Assembly (NCBI RefSeq): GCF_038148855.1 | Contig: NZ_JBBVGR010000004.1 | Location: forward strand, 310,001-374,000 | Direction: 5' to 3' | Length of the DNA: 64,000 bases | Source of the DNA: Phycobacter sedimenti | Lineage (GTDB): Bacteria > Pseudomonadota > Alphaproteobacteria > Rhodobacterales > Rhodobacteraceae | Shown: one piece after another, positions 51,970-60,227 of the stretch | Layout: each line of letters begins with the position of its first letter | Position numbering within the stretch: position 1 is the first letter of the stretch | The notes under the pieces: generated by a model | Told to the model about the DNA's origin: nothing | The model's input: only the letters and a program-made list of their open reading frames with translations | Database searches by the model: none | Translations under genes and position numbers: made by a program

Positions 51970-52856
51970 TGCATCCGGCCCCTTCCGTCATCATCTTCAC
52001 CACCCTGTCGGGGCTTGGTTTTGGCCTTCTGGCCTTTCTCGGGCTTGGTATGCCCGCCGTCACCGGCTGGGTGGCTTTCGTGTTCTACGCCATCGCCTAC
52101 GCGCTGGCGGTTGGCGGGCTCATGGCATCGACCTTCCACCTTGGCCACCCTGAGCGGGCTTGGAAGGCCTTCAGCCAATGGCGCACAAGCTGGCTCAGCC
52201 GCGAAGGTTGCGCTGCCGTGGCTGCCCTATTGATCATGGGGATCTATGCCGCCGGAGCGGTCTTCCTAGAGGCCGACTGGCGGGTTCTTGGCCTGATCGG
52301 CACGGCCTTGAGTATCGGCACTGTCTTCACAACAGCGATGATCTACACGCAACTGAAAACCATCCCGCGCTGGCACAGCCCGCTGACGCCCCTGGTTTTC
52401 CTCAGCTTCGCAGTTGCGGGCGGTGCGCTTTTGGCGGGGCAGGAAAGCCTTGCGCCCTGGCTGCTGGCATTGGCGGGCGCGCTCCAAATGGCCTATTGGG
52501 CCAAGACGGACAAGGCTTTGGAGCAGTCGGGCACCGACATCGGCACGGCCACGGGGCTGGGGAATCGCGGCACCGTGCGCGCATTCGAGCCACCGCATAC
52601 GGGCAACAACTACCTGCTGCGCGAATTCGTCTATGTGGTGGGCCGCAAACACGCGCTGAAGCTGCGGGTGATCGGCTTTGCGCTCGCCTTTGCCCTGCCG
52701 ATTGCGCTGATGGTCATCCCCTTTTCGGGCCTGATGCTGAAACACCTGATGGCTGGCGTTGCGGTGCTGTTGCATTTCGCCGGGGTTGCCTGCCTGCGCT
52801 GGCTGTTCTTTGCCGAGGCGGAGCATGTGGTCGGTCTTTATTACGGCAAACGCTGA
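51969..52856 (+). CDS. soeC: Sulfite dehydrogenase SoeC, DmsC/NrfD-type membrane anchor
   Basis: 295 residues with about eight membrane helices. The N-terminal region (HPAPSVIIFTTLSGLGFGLL) and the conserved STFHLGHPERAWKAFSQWRTSWLSREG loop are typical of DmsC-like anchors. It hands electrons to the quinone pool. Its start overlaps soeB by 1 bp. A perfect terminator follows, ending the soeABC operon. Confidence 0.88.
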   Translation: MHPAPSVIIFTTLSGLGFGLLAFLGLGMPAVTGWVAFVFYAIAYALAVGGLMASTFHLGHPERAWKAFSQWRTSWLSREGCAAVAALLIMGIYAAGAVFLEADWRVLGLIGTALSIGTVFTTAMIYTQLKTIPRWHSPLTPLVFLSFAVAGGALLAGQESLAPWLLALAGALQMAYWAKTDKALEQSGTDIGTATGLGNRGTVRAFEPPHTGNNYLLREFVYVVGRKHALKLRVIGFALAFALPIALMVIPFSGLMLKHLMAGVAVLLHFAGVACLRWLFFAEAEHVVGLYYGKR

Positions 52857-52864
52857 CCACAACT

Positions 52865-52890
52865 TGGGGGCCTTTTTCGAACGGCCCCCA
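52865..52890 (+). terminator. Terminator of soeABC
   Basis: TGGGGGCC (52865-52872) and GGCCCCCA (52883-52890) form an 8-bp stem with a T-rich loop, 9 bp past the soeC stop. The following sequence (GATTTCTTAC) is only moderately T-rich. Confidence 0.7.
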
Positions 52891-52968
52891 GATTTCTTAC
52901 CTCCCTCTGTCACACATCTGGCGGCTGTCTCGTCCTGTTCCTGTAACCGCAGAATAAGGACCCTGACA

Positions 52969-53430
52969 ATGACACAACGCCTGGATCAATTTGCCGTGGC
53001 CGCCGACCTTTTCAAACCGATGATGGAGATGGAAGCCACGCTCAAGGACAGCGGACTTGAACACAGCCTGATCGAGCTGATCAAACTGCGCGTCTCGCAG
53101 ATCAACGGCTGCGCCTTCTGCATTCACATGCACACTCACGATGCCCGCAAGAACGGTGAAACAGAGGACCGGATGCAGCTCTTGCCTGCCTGGCGCGAGT
53201 CCACGCTCTACACCGCGCGCGAGCGCGCCGCATTGGCCTGGGCCGAGGCCCTGACACGGATTGAAACGACCGGTGCTCCGGATGCGGACTATCAGGCGCT
53301 GGCGCAGCAATTCACACCTCACGGGCAGGTCGCCGTTACCCTGGCGATCACGACAATCAATGCATGGAACCGGATTGCAATCGCCTTTGGCACACCGCAT
53401 CCTGCCCCGCAGGAGGCCAGCGCCGCGTGA
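52969..53430 (+). CDS. Carboxymuconolactone decarboxylase (CMD/AhpD-like) family protein
   Basis: 153 residues. The redox motif is C48-A-F-C51-I-H-M-H in INGCAFCIHMHTHDARKNGE, as in the alkylhydroperoxidase AhpD core. Such proteins detoxify peroxides or reactive species. AAGGA precedes the ATG. It overlaps the downstream ECF41 sigma gene by 4 bp (GTGA), the hallmark COE-ECF41 arrangement, so it is probably that sigma factor's chief target. Confidence 0.9.
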   Translation: MTQRLDQFAVAADLFKPMMEMEATLKDSGLEHSLIELIKLRVSQINGCAFCIHMHTHDARKNGETEDRMQLLPAWRESTLYTARERAALAWAEALTRIETTGAPDADYQALAQQFTPHGQVAVTLAITTINAWNRIAIAFGTPHPAPQEASAA

Positions 53431-54347
53431 GAGCACCCACTCTGACACCGAATGGAGCAGATATGTTCCTTGCAACGCGGTCGCGCCTGTTCGCGATCGC
53501 GTATCGCATGCTTGGCAGCGTCAGCGATGCCGAAGACATCCTGCAGGACTGCTTCCTGCGCTGGCAATCCGTGGAGCAGTCCGAGGTACGCGATCCGGTT
53601 GGCTATCTGGTCCGCATAACCTCGCGCCTGTGTCTGGATCAGCTGAAATCGGCGCGGGTGCGCCGCGAGGAATACCCGGGAGAGTGGCTGCCGGAGCCGA
53701 TCCTCACCGATGAGCCATTGGACGGGCTCGATCACGATGTCTCCGTTGCGCTTTTGATGGCCTTGGAGCGGCTTTCCCCGGCCGAACGGGCGGCCTTCCT
53801 GTTGCATGACGTTTTTGACACGCCTTTCGCCGAGATCTCGGACCTGCTGGACCGCAGCGCCGCATCCTGCCGCCAACTGGCCACGCGGGCGCGCAAGAAG
53901 GTGCAGGATGGCAAGCCAAAGACGCGCGTTGCACCGGGCCAGAGCCAGGCCCTGACAGAAGCCTTCTTTCGGGCCGCCAAGGCGGGTGATCTGGACAGCC
54001 TCAAGCACATGTTGGCGGATGATGTCCAGCTTATCTCAGATGGCGGCGGCAAGGCGATGGCCGCGCTAAATCCCATTTTCGGGGCGGCAAAAGTCCTGCG
54101 ATTGCTCGAAGGTTTGGCGCGAAAATATCCGGACCATTCCCCAACTGCGACGCGCCAGTGCCATCTCAATGGTCTTCCCGCAATGCTCAGCCTGGAGCCA
54201 GAGGGGATACTGCAGGCGACCGCCCTTGAAATCGAAGCGGGGCGGATCTCGCGCATCTATGTGATCCGCAATCCGGACAAGACACGACATCTGATATCCG
54301 CCCTAAACGGCGACGACTTGCCCAAAATGAAATCAGCCCCCGAATAG
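53427..54347 (+). CDS. ECF41-group RNA polymerase sigma factor
   Basis: 306 residues from GTG 53427, chosen because AGGAGG (53411-53416) precedes it and the family needs the longer N-terminus; ATG 53463 would cut region 2. Sigma region 2 (LFAIAYRMLGSVSDAEDILQDCFLRW) and region 4 (LERLSPAERAAFLLHDVF...SAASCRQL) are followed by a SnoaL-like extension that regulates the sigma core. All three ECF41 fingerprints are visible: WLPEP (87-91), DGGGK (205-209) and NPDK (282-285). No anti-sigma gene is present, as expected for this group. Confidence 0.92.
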   Translation: MRAPTLTPNGADMFLATRSRLFAIAYRMLGSVSDAEDILQDCFLRWQSVEQSEVRDPVGYLVRITSRLCLDQLKSARVRREEYPGEWLPEPILTDEPLDGLDHDVSVALLMALERLSPAERAAFLLHDVFDTPFAEISDLLDRSAASCRQLATRARKKVQDGKPKTRVAPGQSQALTEAFFRAAKAGDLDSLKHMLADDVQLISDGGGKAMAALNPIFGAAKVLRLLEGLARKYPDHSPTATRQCHLNGLPAMLSLEPEGILQATALEIEAGRISRIYVIRNPDKTRHLISALNGDDLPKMKSAPE

Positions 54348-54356
54348 GGGGCTGAT
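54332..54356. terminator. Bidirectional terminator between sigma factor and dapA
   Basis: ATCAGCCCCC (54332-54341) and GGGGGCTGAT (54347-54356) form a 10-bp stem with loop GAATA. It overlaps the last codons and stop of the ECF41 gene. On the minus strand it lies 30 bp after dapA and is followed by TTTCATTTT, so it can serve both convergent genes. Confidence 0.8.
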
Positions 54357-54386
54357 GTACATCTTTGTAAAGGCTGTTCGAGGGAT

Positions 54387-55259
54387 TTAGAGCAGGCCTG
54401 CGTGTTTCATTGCCGCGTCGATCGCTGCCTTGGTGCTGTCTTCCAGCGTGGTCAGCGGGCAGCGGACCTCTTCACTGCACAGGCCCAGTTTCGACAGGCC
54501 GTATTTCGCACCCACCAGACCCGGCTCGATAAAGATTGCCTCGTGCAGCGGCATCAGGCGGTCCTGATACTCCAGCGCGGTCTTGTAATCGCCCGCCAGG
54601 GTCGCTGCCTGGAATTCGGCGCAAAGCTTCGGCGCCACATTCGCAGTAACCGAGATGCAGCCGACGCCGCCATGGGCGTTGAAGCCCAGCGCCGTGGCGT
54701 CTTCGCCCGAAAGCTGGATGAAATCCGCCCCGCACGTTCCGCGCTGCTGGCTCACACGCTCCAGTTTGCCGGTGGCATCCTTGACGCCCACGATGCGCGG
54801 CAGCTTGGCCAGCTGCCCCATGGTGGCGGGCAGCATGTCCACGACCGAGCGCGGCGGGATGTTGTAGATGATGATCGGGATATCGGCGCAGTCATGCAGA
54901 GCAGTGAAATGGGCCACCATGCCGCGCTGGGTCGGCTTGTTGTAGTAGGGGGTCACCACGAGGGCCGCATCGGCGCCGATGCGCGCTGCGAACTCGACAA
55001 AGCGAATCGCCTCGACCGTGTTGTTCGACCCGGCACCCGCGATGACCGGCACGCGGCCCGCTGCGGCTTTCACGACCTCTGCGATTACGGTTTCATGCTC
55101 TTCATGGCTCAGCGTCGGGCTTTCGCCGGTGGTGCCAACCGGTACAAGGCCGGTCGAGCCCTGCTCGATATGCCATTCTACCAGGTGTTTGAGCGTATCC
55201 AGATCCAGCTCGCCGTTGCGAAACGGGGTGACGAGGGCTGGCATAGAGCCTTTGAACAT
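54387..55259 (-). CDS. dapA: 4-hydroxy-tetrahydrodipicolinate synthase
   Basis: 290 residues, the standard length. The Schiff-base lysine is K160 in RIVGVKDATGK; the proton-relay residues T44/T45 (VGTTGESPTL) and Y132 (IIYNIPPRSVVDM) are in place. It condenses pyruvate with aspartate semialdehyde, the first committed step of lysine and meso-diaminopimelate synthesis. GGGAG is 7 bp from ATG 55259. Divergent from the lytic transglycosylase gene, a functional neighbour in cell-wall metabolism. Confidence 0.95.
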   Translation of the reverse strand: MFKGSMPALVTPFRNGELDLDTLKHLVEWHIEQGSTGLVPVGTTGESPTLSHEEHETVIAEVVKAAAGRVPVIAGAGSNNTVEAIRFVEFAARIGADAALVVTPYYNKPTQRGMVAHFTALHDCADIPIIIYNIPPRSVVDMLPATMGQLAKLPRIVGVKDATGKLERVSQQRGTCGADFIQLSGEDATALGFNAHGGVGCISVTANVAPKLCAEFQAATLAGDYKTALEYQDRLMPLHEAIFIEPGLVGAKYGLSKLGLCSEEVRCPLTTLEDSTKAAIDAAMKHAGLL

Positions 55260-55390
55260 GGGCACGCTCCCTTAGTTGCGAGTGGTCGGCAGGCAAAGCC
55301 CCGCCGGAATGGTGGACGAACCGGGTTTTTCAGTTGATACCGGGCCGTCACGGATTATCGTCACAGCCTCTATCCCCGGTTCACGAGAAA

Positions 55391-57358
55391 ATGCAAGAGA
55401 TGACACGCATTCTGACCTTCATTCTGCTGATCCTTTCGATCCTTGGCACAGGCGCTGCATGGGCTGACCGCCTGTCCGATGCGATGGAGCTGGTGCGGGA
55501 CAGGAACTGGGACGCGGCGGGCGAGACGGCAGGCCCCGAAGGTACGGTCGCGCGTGATATCATAGAGTGGCACCGCCTGCGTGCGGGCGAAGGAACCTCC
55601 CGCGATGTAATGTCCTTTCTGGCGCGTCGCCCGGACTGGCCCGGCCTGTCCTATCTGCGCCAGCAGCAAGAAGAAAACCTGGCCAAGGCGCCCCACCCTG
55701 TCACCATCTCCTTCTATTCGAACCACAGCCCTGAGACTGCCGAAGGCGCACTCAGCCTTGCTCGCGCCCTGATCCGGGCCGGGCGGCGCAACGCCGGGGA
55801 AGCCGAGATCATCCGCTCTTGGCAAACCATGCCCATGACCGATGAGACGCAGACGGCATTCCTGACGGATTTTGGAGCGTTGATCAAACCGCATCACACC
55901 GCGCGGCTGGACCGGCTTTTGTGGGATCACCATCTTGTCAGCGCGCGCCGGATGCTCGACCTGGTGCCGGATGGCCCCCGCAGACTGGCTGAGGCCCGCA
56001 TTGCCCTGCAGGAGCGCACCGCGGGCGTTGATGCAAGGATTGCTGCTGTCCCGGACAGTCTGCAAGACGATGCCGGCCTCGCCTATGACCGTTTCGACTG
56101 GCGCGACCAGAAAGGACGGCGCGAGGATGCCATCCAGATGCTGATAGAGCGCAGCGTGAGCGCCGAAAAGCTTGGCCGCCCCGAAGACTGGCTGCGCCGC
56201 CGCCGGGATCTCGCCCGTCAGGACATGCGCGACGGCAACAACGAACGCGCCTATCAGCTTGCCGCTTATCACTTCTCAACCCCGGAAGTCGGCTATGGCT
56301 ATTCCGACTGCGAATGGCTGGCCGGCTATATTGCCCTGCGCAAGCTGAACGACCCCGCCTTGGCCGCTCAGCATTTCGAGCGCTTTCTTGCTTCGGTCGA
56401 AACGCCTATCTCGGTCGGGCGCGGCGGCTACTGGCTGGGCCGCGCCTATGCCGCGCTTGGCCAGGTGGAAAAGGCCCATGCCGCCTATTCCAAAGGCGCG
56501 GCCTATCAGACCTCCTTTTACGGGATCCTGGCCGCCGAGGCGCTGGGACGTCCATTCGACCCAGAGCTGGCCACTCCGCCCGCCCTGCCGGACTGGCGCA
56601 GCGCCGCCTTCCTGAACTCCTCGGTGACAGAAGCCAGTCTGCAGCTCTTGCGCGCTGGAGAACTATCCCTGGGCGAGCGGTTCCTCACCCATCTGGCCGA
56701 GAGCCTCCCGAAGGAACAAGCCTTTCAATTGGGCCAGATGGCCGTCGAGATGGACCAGCCGCATCTTGCCGTGATGATTGGCAAACGGGCCGCGCAATAC
56801 GGGATCGAGCTGAAAGGCGCTTACTATCCCCTGCACCCGGTGGCCGAGCAGAAACTGCCGATGGCGCCCGAAATGACCCTTGCCATTGCCCGCCGCGAAA
56901 GCGAGTTCGATCCCGGCGTGATCAGCCATGCCGGCGCGCGCGGGTTGATGCAGGTGATGCCCGCAACCGCCAAACTGGTAGCCGGTGAGCTGGGCATTCT
57001 GGACGATCACAAGACCGCCCGCCTGACGGCGGAATGGGACTACAACGCCGTCCTTGGCGCGCAGTATCTCGCGCGCCTCGCCGAAGAATTCGGCGGCAAC
57101 GTGGTAATGATGGCGGCCGGCTACAATGCAGGCCCAAGACGCCCGATCGCCTGGATTGAGCGCTATGGCGATCCCCGCGACGGCACCCCCGACATCATCG
57201 ACTGGATCGAGCACATCCCCTTCAACGAGACCCGCAACTACGTGATGCGCGTGACCGAAAGCCTGCCGGTCTATCGCGCCCGGCTGGGCAAAGCGCCGCT
57301 TCCGATCCCCTTCTCGCGGGAGCTGAAGGGTTCAACCCTTGCGGCGTTCGCGCCATAG
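55391..57358 (+). CDS. slt: Soluble lytic murein transglycosylase (Slt70-like)
   Basis: 655 residues from ATG 55391 (ATG 55400 also possible). The signal peptide ends GAAWA. A long superhelical U-domain made of paired helices precedes the C-terminal SLT domain: the catalytic Glu is in AIARRESEFDPGVISHAGARG, followed by LMQVMPATAK and MAAGYNAGPRRPIAWI. It cleaves peptidoglycan glycan strands in the periplasm, producing anhydromuropeptides. Its last 27 bases overlap the convergent DMT gene. Confidence 0.9.
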   Translation: MQEMTRILTFILLILSILGTGAAWADRLSDAMELVRDRNWDAAGETAGPEGTVARDIIEWHRLRAGEGTSRDVMSFLARRPDWPGLSYLRQQQEENLAKAPHPVTISFYSNHSPETAEGALSLARALIRAGRRNAGEAEIIRSWQTMPMTDETQTAFLTDFGALIKPHHTARLDRLLWDHHLVSARRMLDLVPDGPRRLAEARIALQERTAGVDARIAAVPDSLQDDAGLAYDRFDWRDQKGRREDAIQMLIERSVSAEKLGRPEDWLRRRRDLARQDMRDGNNERAYQLAAYHFSTPEVGYGYSDCEWLAGYIALRKLNDPALAAQHFERFLASVETPISVGRGGYWLGRAYAALGQVEKAHAAYSKGAAYQTSFYGILAAEALGRPFDPELATPPALPDWRSAAFLNSSVTEASLQLLRAGELSLGERFLTHLAESLPKEQAFQLGQMAVEMDQPHLAVMIGKRAAQYGIELKGAYYPLHPVAEQKLPMAPEMTLAIARRESEFDPGVISHAGARGLMQVMPATAKLVAGELGILDDHKTARLTAEWDYNAVLGAQYLARLAEEFGGNVVMMAAGYNAGPRRPIAWIERYGDPRDGTPDIIDWIEHIPFNETRNYVMRVTESLPVYRARLGKAPLPIPFSRELKGSTLAAFAP

Positions 57359-58219
57359 GGTGAAAAGCCCCGCCGCCACAACGATACCGGCGCCGAGCGC
57401 CACATTGAAACGGATCGTCTCGGCAAAGACCACGAGACCCAGCATCGCGGCCCAGGGCAGTTGCAGATATGCAAAAGGCTGAACCGCGCTTGCCTCGGCG
57501 GCCTCGTAACAGCGGATCAGAAGGTAGTGCCCCAGCGCTCCTGTCAGGCACAACAACCCCATCCAGCCCCAGTCCGGTGCGCTCATCGGTTCCCAGTTCC
57601 AAAGGCCGATCGGCGTCATAAAGACCACGCCGACAACCCCAACATAAAAGAAACTGGTTGCCGAATTGTCCTTGCGCGCCGCGTAGCGCGTCAGCAGCCC
57701 GTATAGGGCGAACATCAGAGCGGCCAGAAGCGGCACCAGTGCTGCGGGCTGGAATACACCGACACCGGGCTCCAGAATGATGAGAACGCCAAGGAAGCCG
57801 ACCAGGATCGCGCTCCATCGCCAGATCCCGACCGTCTCGCCCAGGATCGGCCCCGACAGGGCCGCGATCATCAGGGGGTAGGAGACAAAGACCGCGTGGC
57901 TTTCCACCAGCCCCAGAAGGGTGAAGGCCAACACCATGACGCAGATCTCGGCCGCGCAGATGAAACCACGAAAAATCTGCAACCAAATCTGATCGGTGCG
58001 GGCGACCTTTTTCAGCCCCCCCGGCTGGCGTAGCGCGATGGACACCACGAAAAGCGACAGGAACCAGTAGCGGATCATCACCACCATGTAGACGTTGTAT
58101 TCCCCCGCCAGATGGCGCGAGATCCCGTCCTGCAGGGCAAAGACGATCGTGGCACCGATCATCAGCATCACGCCAAGGCGCGTGTTGTTGCCTGCTTCAT
58201 GGGTCTCTGCGATGCTCAT
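57332..58219 (-). CDS. DMT-superfamily (EamA) transporter
   Basis: 295 residues with ten membrane helices in two EamA repeats (about 15-145 and 155-290). Typical motifs are ATIVFALQDGISRHLAGEYN and YLQLPWAAMLGLVVFAETI. It exports or imports a small metabolite; the substrate cannot be read. ATG 58219 overlaps the mnmD stop by 4 bp (ATGA), so it is cotranslated with mnmD. Confidence 0.88.
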   Translation of the reverse strand: MSIAETHEAGNNTRLGVMLMIGATIVFALQDGISRHLAGEYNVYMVVMIRYWFLSLFVVSIALRQPGGLKKVARTDQIWLQIFRGFICAAEICVMVLAFTLLGLVESHAVFVSYPLMIAALSGPILGETVGIWRWSAILVGFLGVLIILEPGVGVFQPAALVPLLAALMFALYGLLTRYAARKDNSATSFFYVGVVGVVFMTPIGLWNWEPMSAPDWGWMGLLCLTGALGHYLLIRCYEAAEASAVQPFAYLQLPWAAMLGLVVFAETIRFNVALGAGIVVAAGLFTLWRERRKG

Positions 58220-58884
58220 GCCAGCTCTGCCTTTGTCATATGTCTCTTGCGCCCGTAGCCAGGGATCCGCATGACCGAAAATCCGGCTGCCTCCAGCCCC
58301 CGACGCACGAAACCCGCCGCCGTATAGGTCGCAGCCGTGCCGCCAGATGCGGTATGCCGCGCCACCTCGGCCATCAGATCCTCGCCCCACAGTTCCGGGT
58401 TCTTGGCCGGGGAAAACCCGTCCAGAAACCAGGCATCGGCCTGCCCTGTCCACTCCGGCAGCGACAGGCGCGCGTCGCCCCTGATCATATCGAACCGCAG
58501 GGTGTCAAAGGTGCAGTTGCCTTCTCCGCTCCATTGCTCCAGGAACCGGTCAGCCCATGGGGCGACCACGGGAAACGCCCTGAGCGCCTTTTCCATGTCG
58601 GCGGGCGCCATCGGGAACGCCTCGAAACTGGTGAACTGTAGCGCGCCCGTCTGACCGCTTTCCTCCCAGAGTTTCCAGGCCGCCAGCAGATTGAGGCCGG
58701 TGCCAAATCCCAGCTCGGCAATGTGGAACCCCGGCACGAACCGCGCAGGCAGGTCGTTTCCCGCGAGGAATACATGCTCGGTCTCCGCCAGCCCATCCTG
58801 AAGCGAGAAATAGGGATCGTCGAACTGCTGCGACACGGGAACGCTGCCGTCTCGCCAGCTTAGACACGCCTGCTGGTCTGCCAT
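58216..58884 (-). CDS. mnmD: tRNA 5-methylaminomethyl-2-thiouridine methyltransferase, stand-alone
   Basis: 222 residues, matching the N-terminal methyltransferase half of MnmC and stand-alone MnmD. The SAM motif is HIAELGFGTGLNLLAAWKLW, and DAWFLDGFSPAKNPELW is the family signature. It methylates nm5s2U34 to mnm5s2U34 in tRNAs for Lys, Glu and Gln. The FAD-dependent half, usually fused in E. coli, is encoded separately and divergently just upstream. Confidence 0.9.
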   Translation of the reverse strand: MADQQACLSWRDGSVPVSQQFDDPYFSLQDGLAETEHVFLAGNDLPARFVPGFHIAELGFGTGLNLLAAWKLWEESGQTGALQFTSFEAFPMAPADMEKALRAFPVVAPWADRFLEQWSGEGNCTFDTLRFDMIRGDARLSLPEWTGQADAWFLDGFSPAKNPELWGEDLMAEVARHTASGGTAATYTAAGFVRRGLEAAGFSVMRIPGYGRKRHMTKAELA

Positions 58885-58942
58885 GCTGTTTTCCCCTAAG
58901 TGATGTCACGGATTGGCGCGACACTGGCGAAAGGGCGGGTGA

Positions 58943-59995
58943 ATGGCAATGGCAGATATCACTGTGCGCGGGGCAGGCATCTTTGGTCTCTCCATCGCCT
59001 GGACCTGCGCTCGACGCGGCGCAAAGGTGCAGGTGATTGACCCCTTCGGCCCCGGCGCAGGATCGAGCGGCGGGCTCGTGGGTGCACTTGCCCCCCACGT
59101 GCCAGAGAACTGGAACCCAAAGAAGCAGTTCCAGTTCGAAAGCCTTCTGATGGCCGAAGGCTTCTGGGCCGGGGTTGAGCAGGCAGGCGGCGTCGCCCCG
59201 GGATACGGGCGCACAGGACGGCTGCAACCGATCAACGATGCGCGCACGCTGGAACTGGCCCGCCAGCGCGAAGGCACCGCTGCAGATCTCTGGCGCACCA
59301 ACGAGGGACAGCAGGCCAACTGGACAGTCTGTGCGGCAGAGGCTTTCGGAGATTGGGCACCGCCCAGCGCCACCGGCTTTGTCATCCACGACACGCTCAG
59401 CGCACGCATCCATCCACGCCGCGCATGCGCTGCGCTTGTGGCGGCCCTGAAGACCCAAGGTGTTGCCATTCAGTCAGATGGCCCAGATCAGGGACAGGTC
59501 TTGCACGCCACCGGATACGCGGGTTTGCAGGAACTGAACCAGACCACCGGCAAGACCATCGGCGGCGGCGTCAAGGGTCAGGCCGCACTATTGCGCTACG
59601 ACGCCGGAGAGGTTCCACAGCTTTACGCCGACAGCCTCCATATCATCCCGCATGCGGATGGCACCGTTGCAATTGGCTCCACGAGTGAGCGGGAATTTGA
59701 CAACGGTTCCGACACCGACAACCAGCTGGACGACATCCTCATCCGCGCCCGCGCGGCCTTGCCCCTGCTGCAAGAGGCGCCAGTCATCGACCGCTGGGCC
59801 GGGGTGCGCCCACGTGCCAAATCCCGCGCGCCCATGCTGGGTCCCTGGCCGGACCGGCCCGGTCACTTCATCGCAAATGGCGGTTTCAAGATCGGTTTCG
59901 GCATGGCCCCCAAAGTTGCCGAGGTCATGGCAGAGCTGCTGATGAACCAACAGGACAGCATCCCGAAGGGCTTTCGCGTCGAAGACAACCTGTGA
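58943..59995 (+). CDS. FAD-dependent oxidoreductase resembling the MnmC C-terminal domain
   Basis: 350 residues of the DAO fold. The N-terminal GxGxxG is in ITVRGAGIFGLSIAWTCARRGAKVQVID, followed by GAGSSGGLVGALAPHVPENW, which resembles the MnmC FAD domain more than glycine oxidase. The C-terminus GGFKIGFGMAPKVAEVMAELL closes the Rossmann fold. It probably removes the carboxymethyl group of cmnm5s2U34 to give nm5s2U34, the substrate of MnmD. Divergent from mnmD with 58 bp between starts. ATG 58949 is an alternative start. Confidence 0.82.
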   Translation: MAMADITVRGAGIFGLSIAWTCARRGAKVQVIDPFGPGAGSSGGLVGALAPHVPENWNPKKQFQFESLLMAEGFWAGVEQAGGVAPGYGRTGRLQPINDARTLELARQREGTAADLWRTNEGQQANWTVCAAEAFGDWAPPSATGFVIHDTLSARIHPRRACAALVAALKTQGVAIQSDGPDQGQVLHATGYAGLQELNQTTGKTIGGGVKGQAALLRYDAGEVPQLYADSLHIIPHADGTVAIGSTSEREFDNGSDTDNQLDDILIRARAALPLLQEAPVIDRWAGVRPRAKSRAPMLGPWPDRPGHFIANGGFKIGFGMAPKVAEVMAELLMNQQDSIPKGFRVEDNL

Positions 59996-60022
59996 GAAAA
60001 GTGGGGCCTCTTGTTGCGATCC

Positions 60023-60222
60023 GGGTCAAGGGAGGCGCAGCCTGCGCGCATCGCGCGCCTTGCCCTTGACGCGGATCGGAACACCCCACAATCGGGATCG
60101 CGCTTTTGAGGGCAGACCTGCCCGTCAAAACGCTTCTCAGTCCCCCTTCCCGCCGCGCAGCGGCGCCGGGCCCAACTGCCCGCGTCATATTCGCAGAATA
60201 TGGCCCGGCAGGCGGGAGCCTC
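60023..60222. repeat. Dispersed palindromic repeat, copy C (about 200 bp)
   Basis: It has the same module order as copy A. GGGTCAAGG (60023-60031) ... TTGCCCTTGACGCG (60060-60073) comes first. Then the GGGCAGACCTGCCC palindrome (60110-60123) with TTGA/TCAA flanks. Then the CGCCGC-GCA-GCGGCG hairpin (60151-60165), CCGGGCCCAAC (60166-60176), and GGCGGGAGCCT after a variable ATTC/GAAT hairpin. It occupies the gap between the convergent FAD oxidase and hydratase genes. Confidence 0.7.
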
Positions 60223-60227
60223 CCCTT

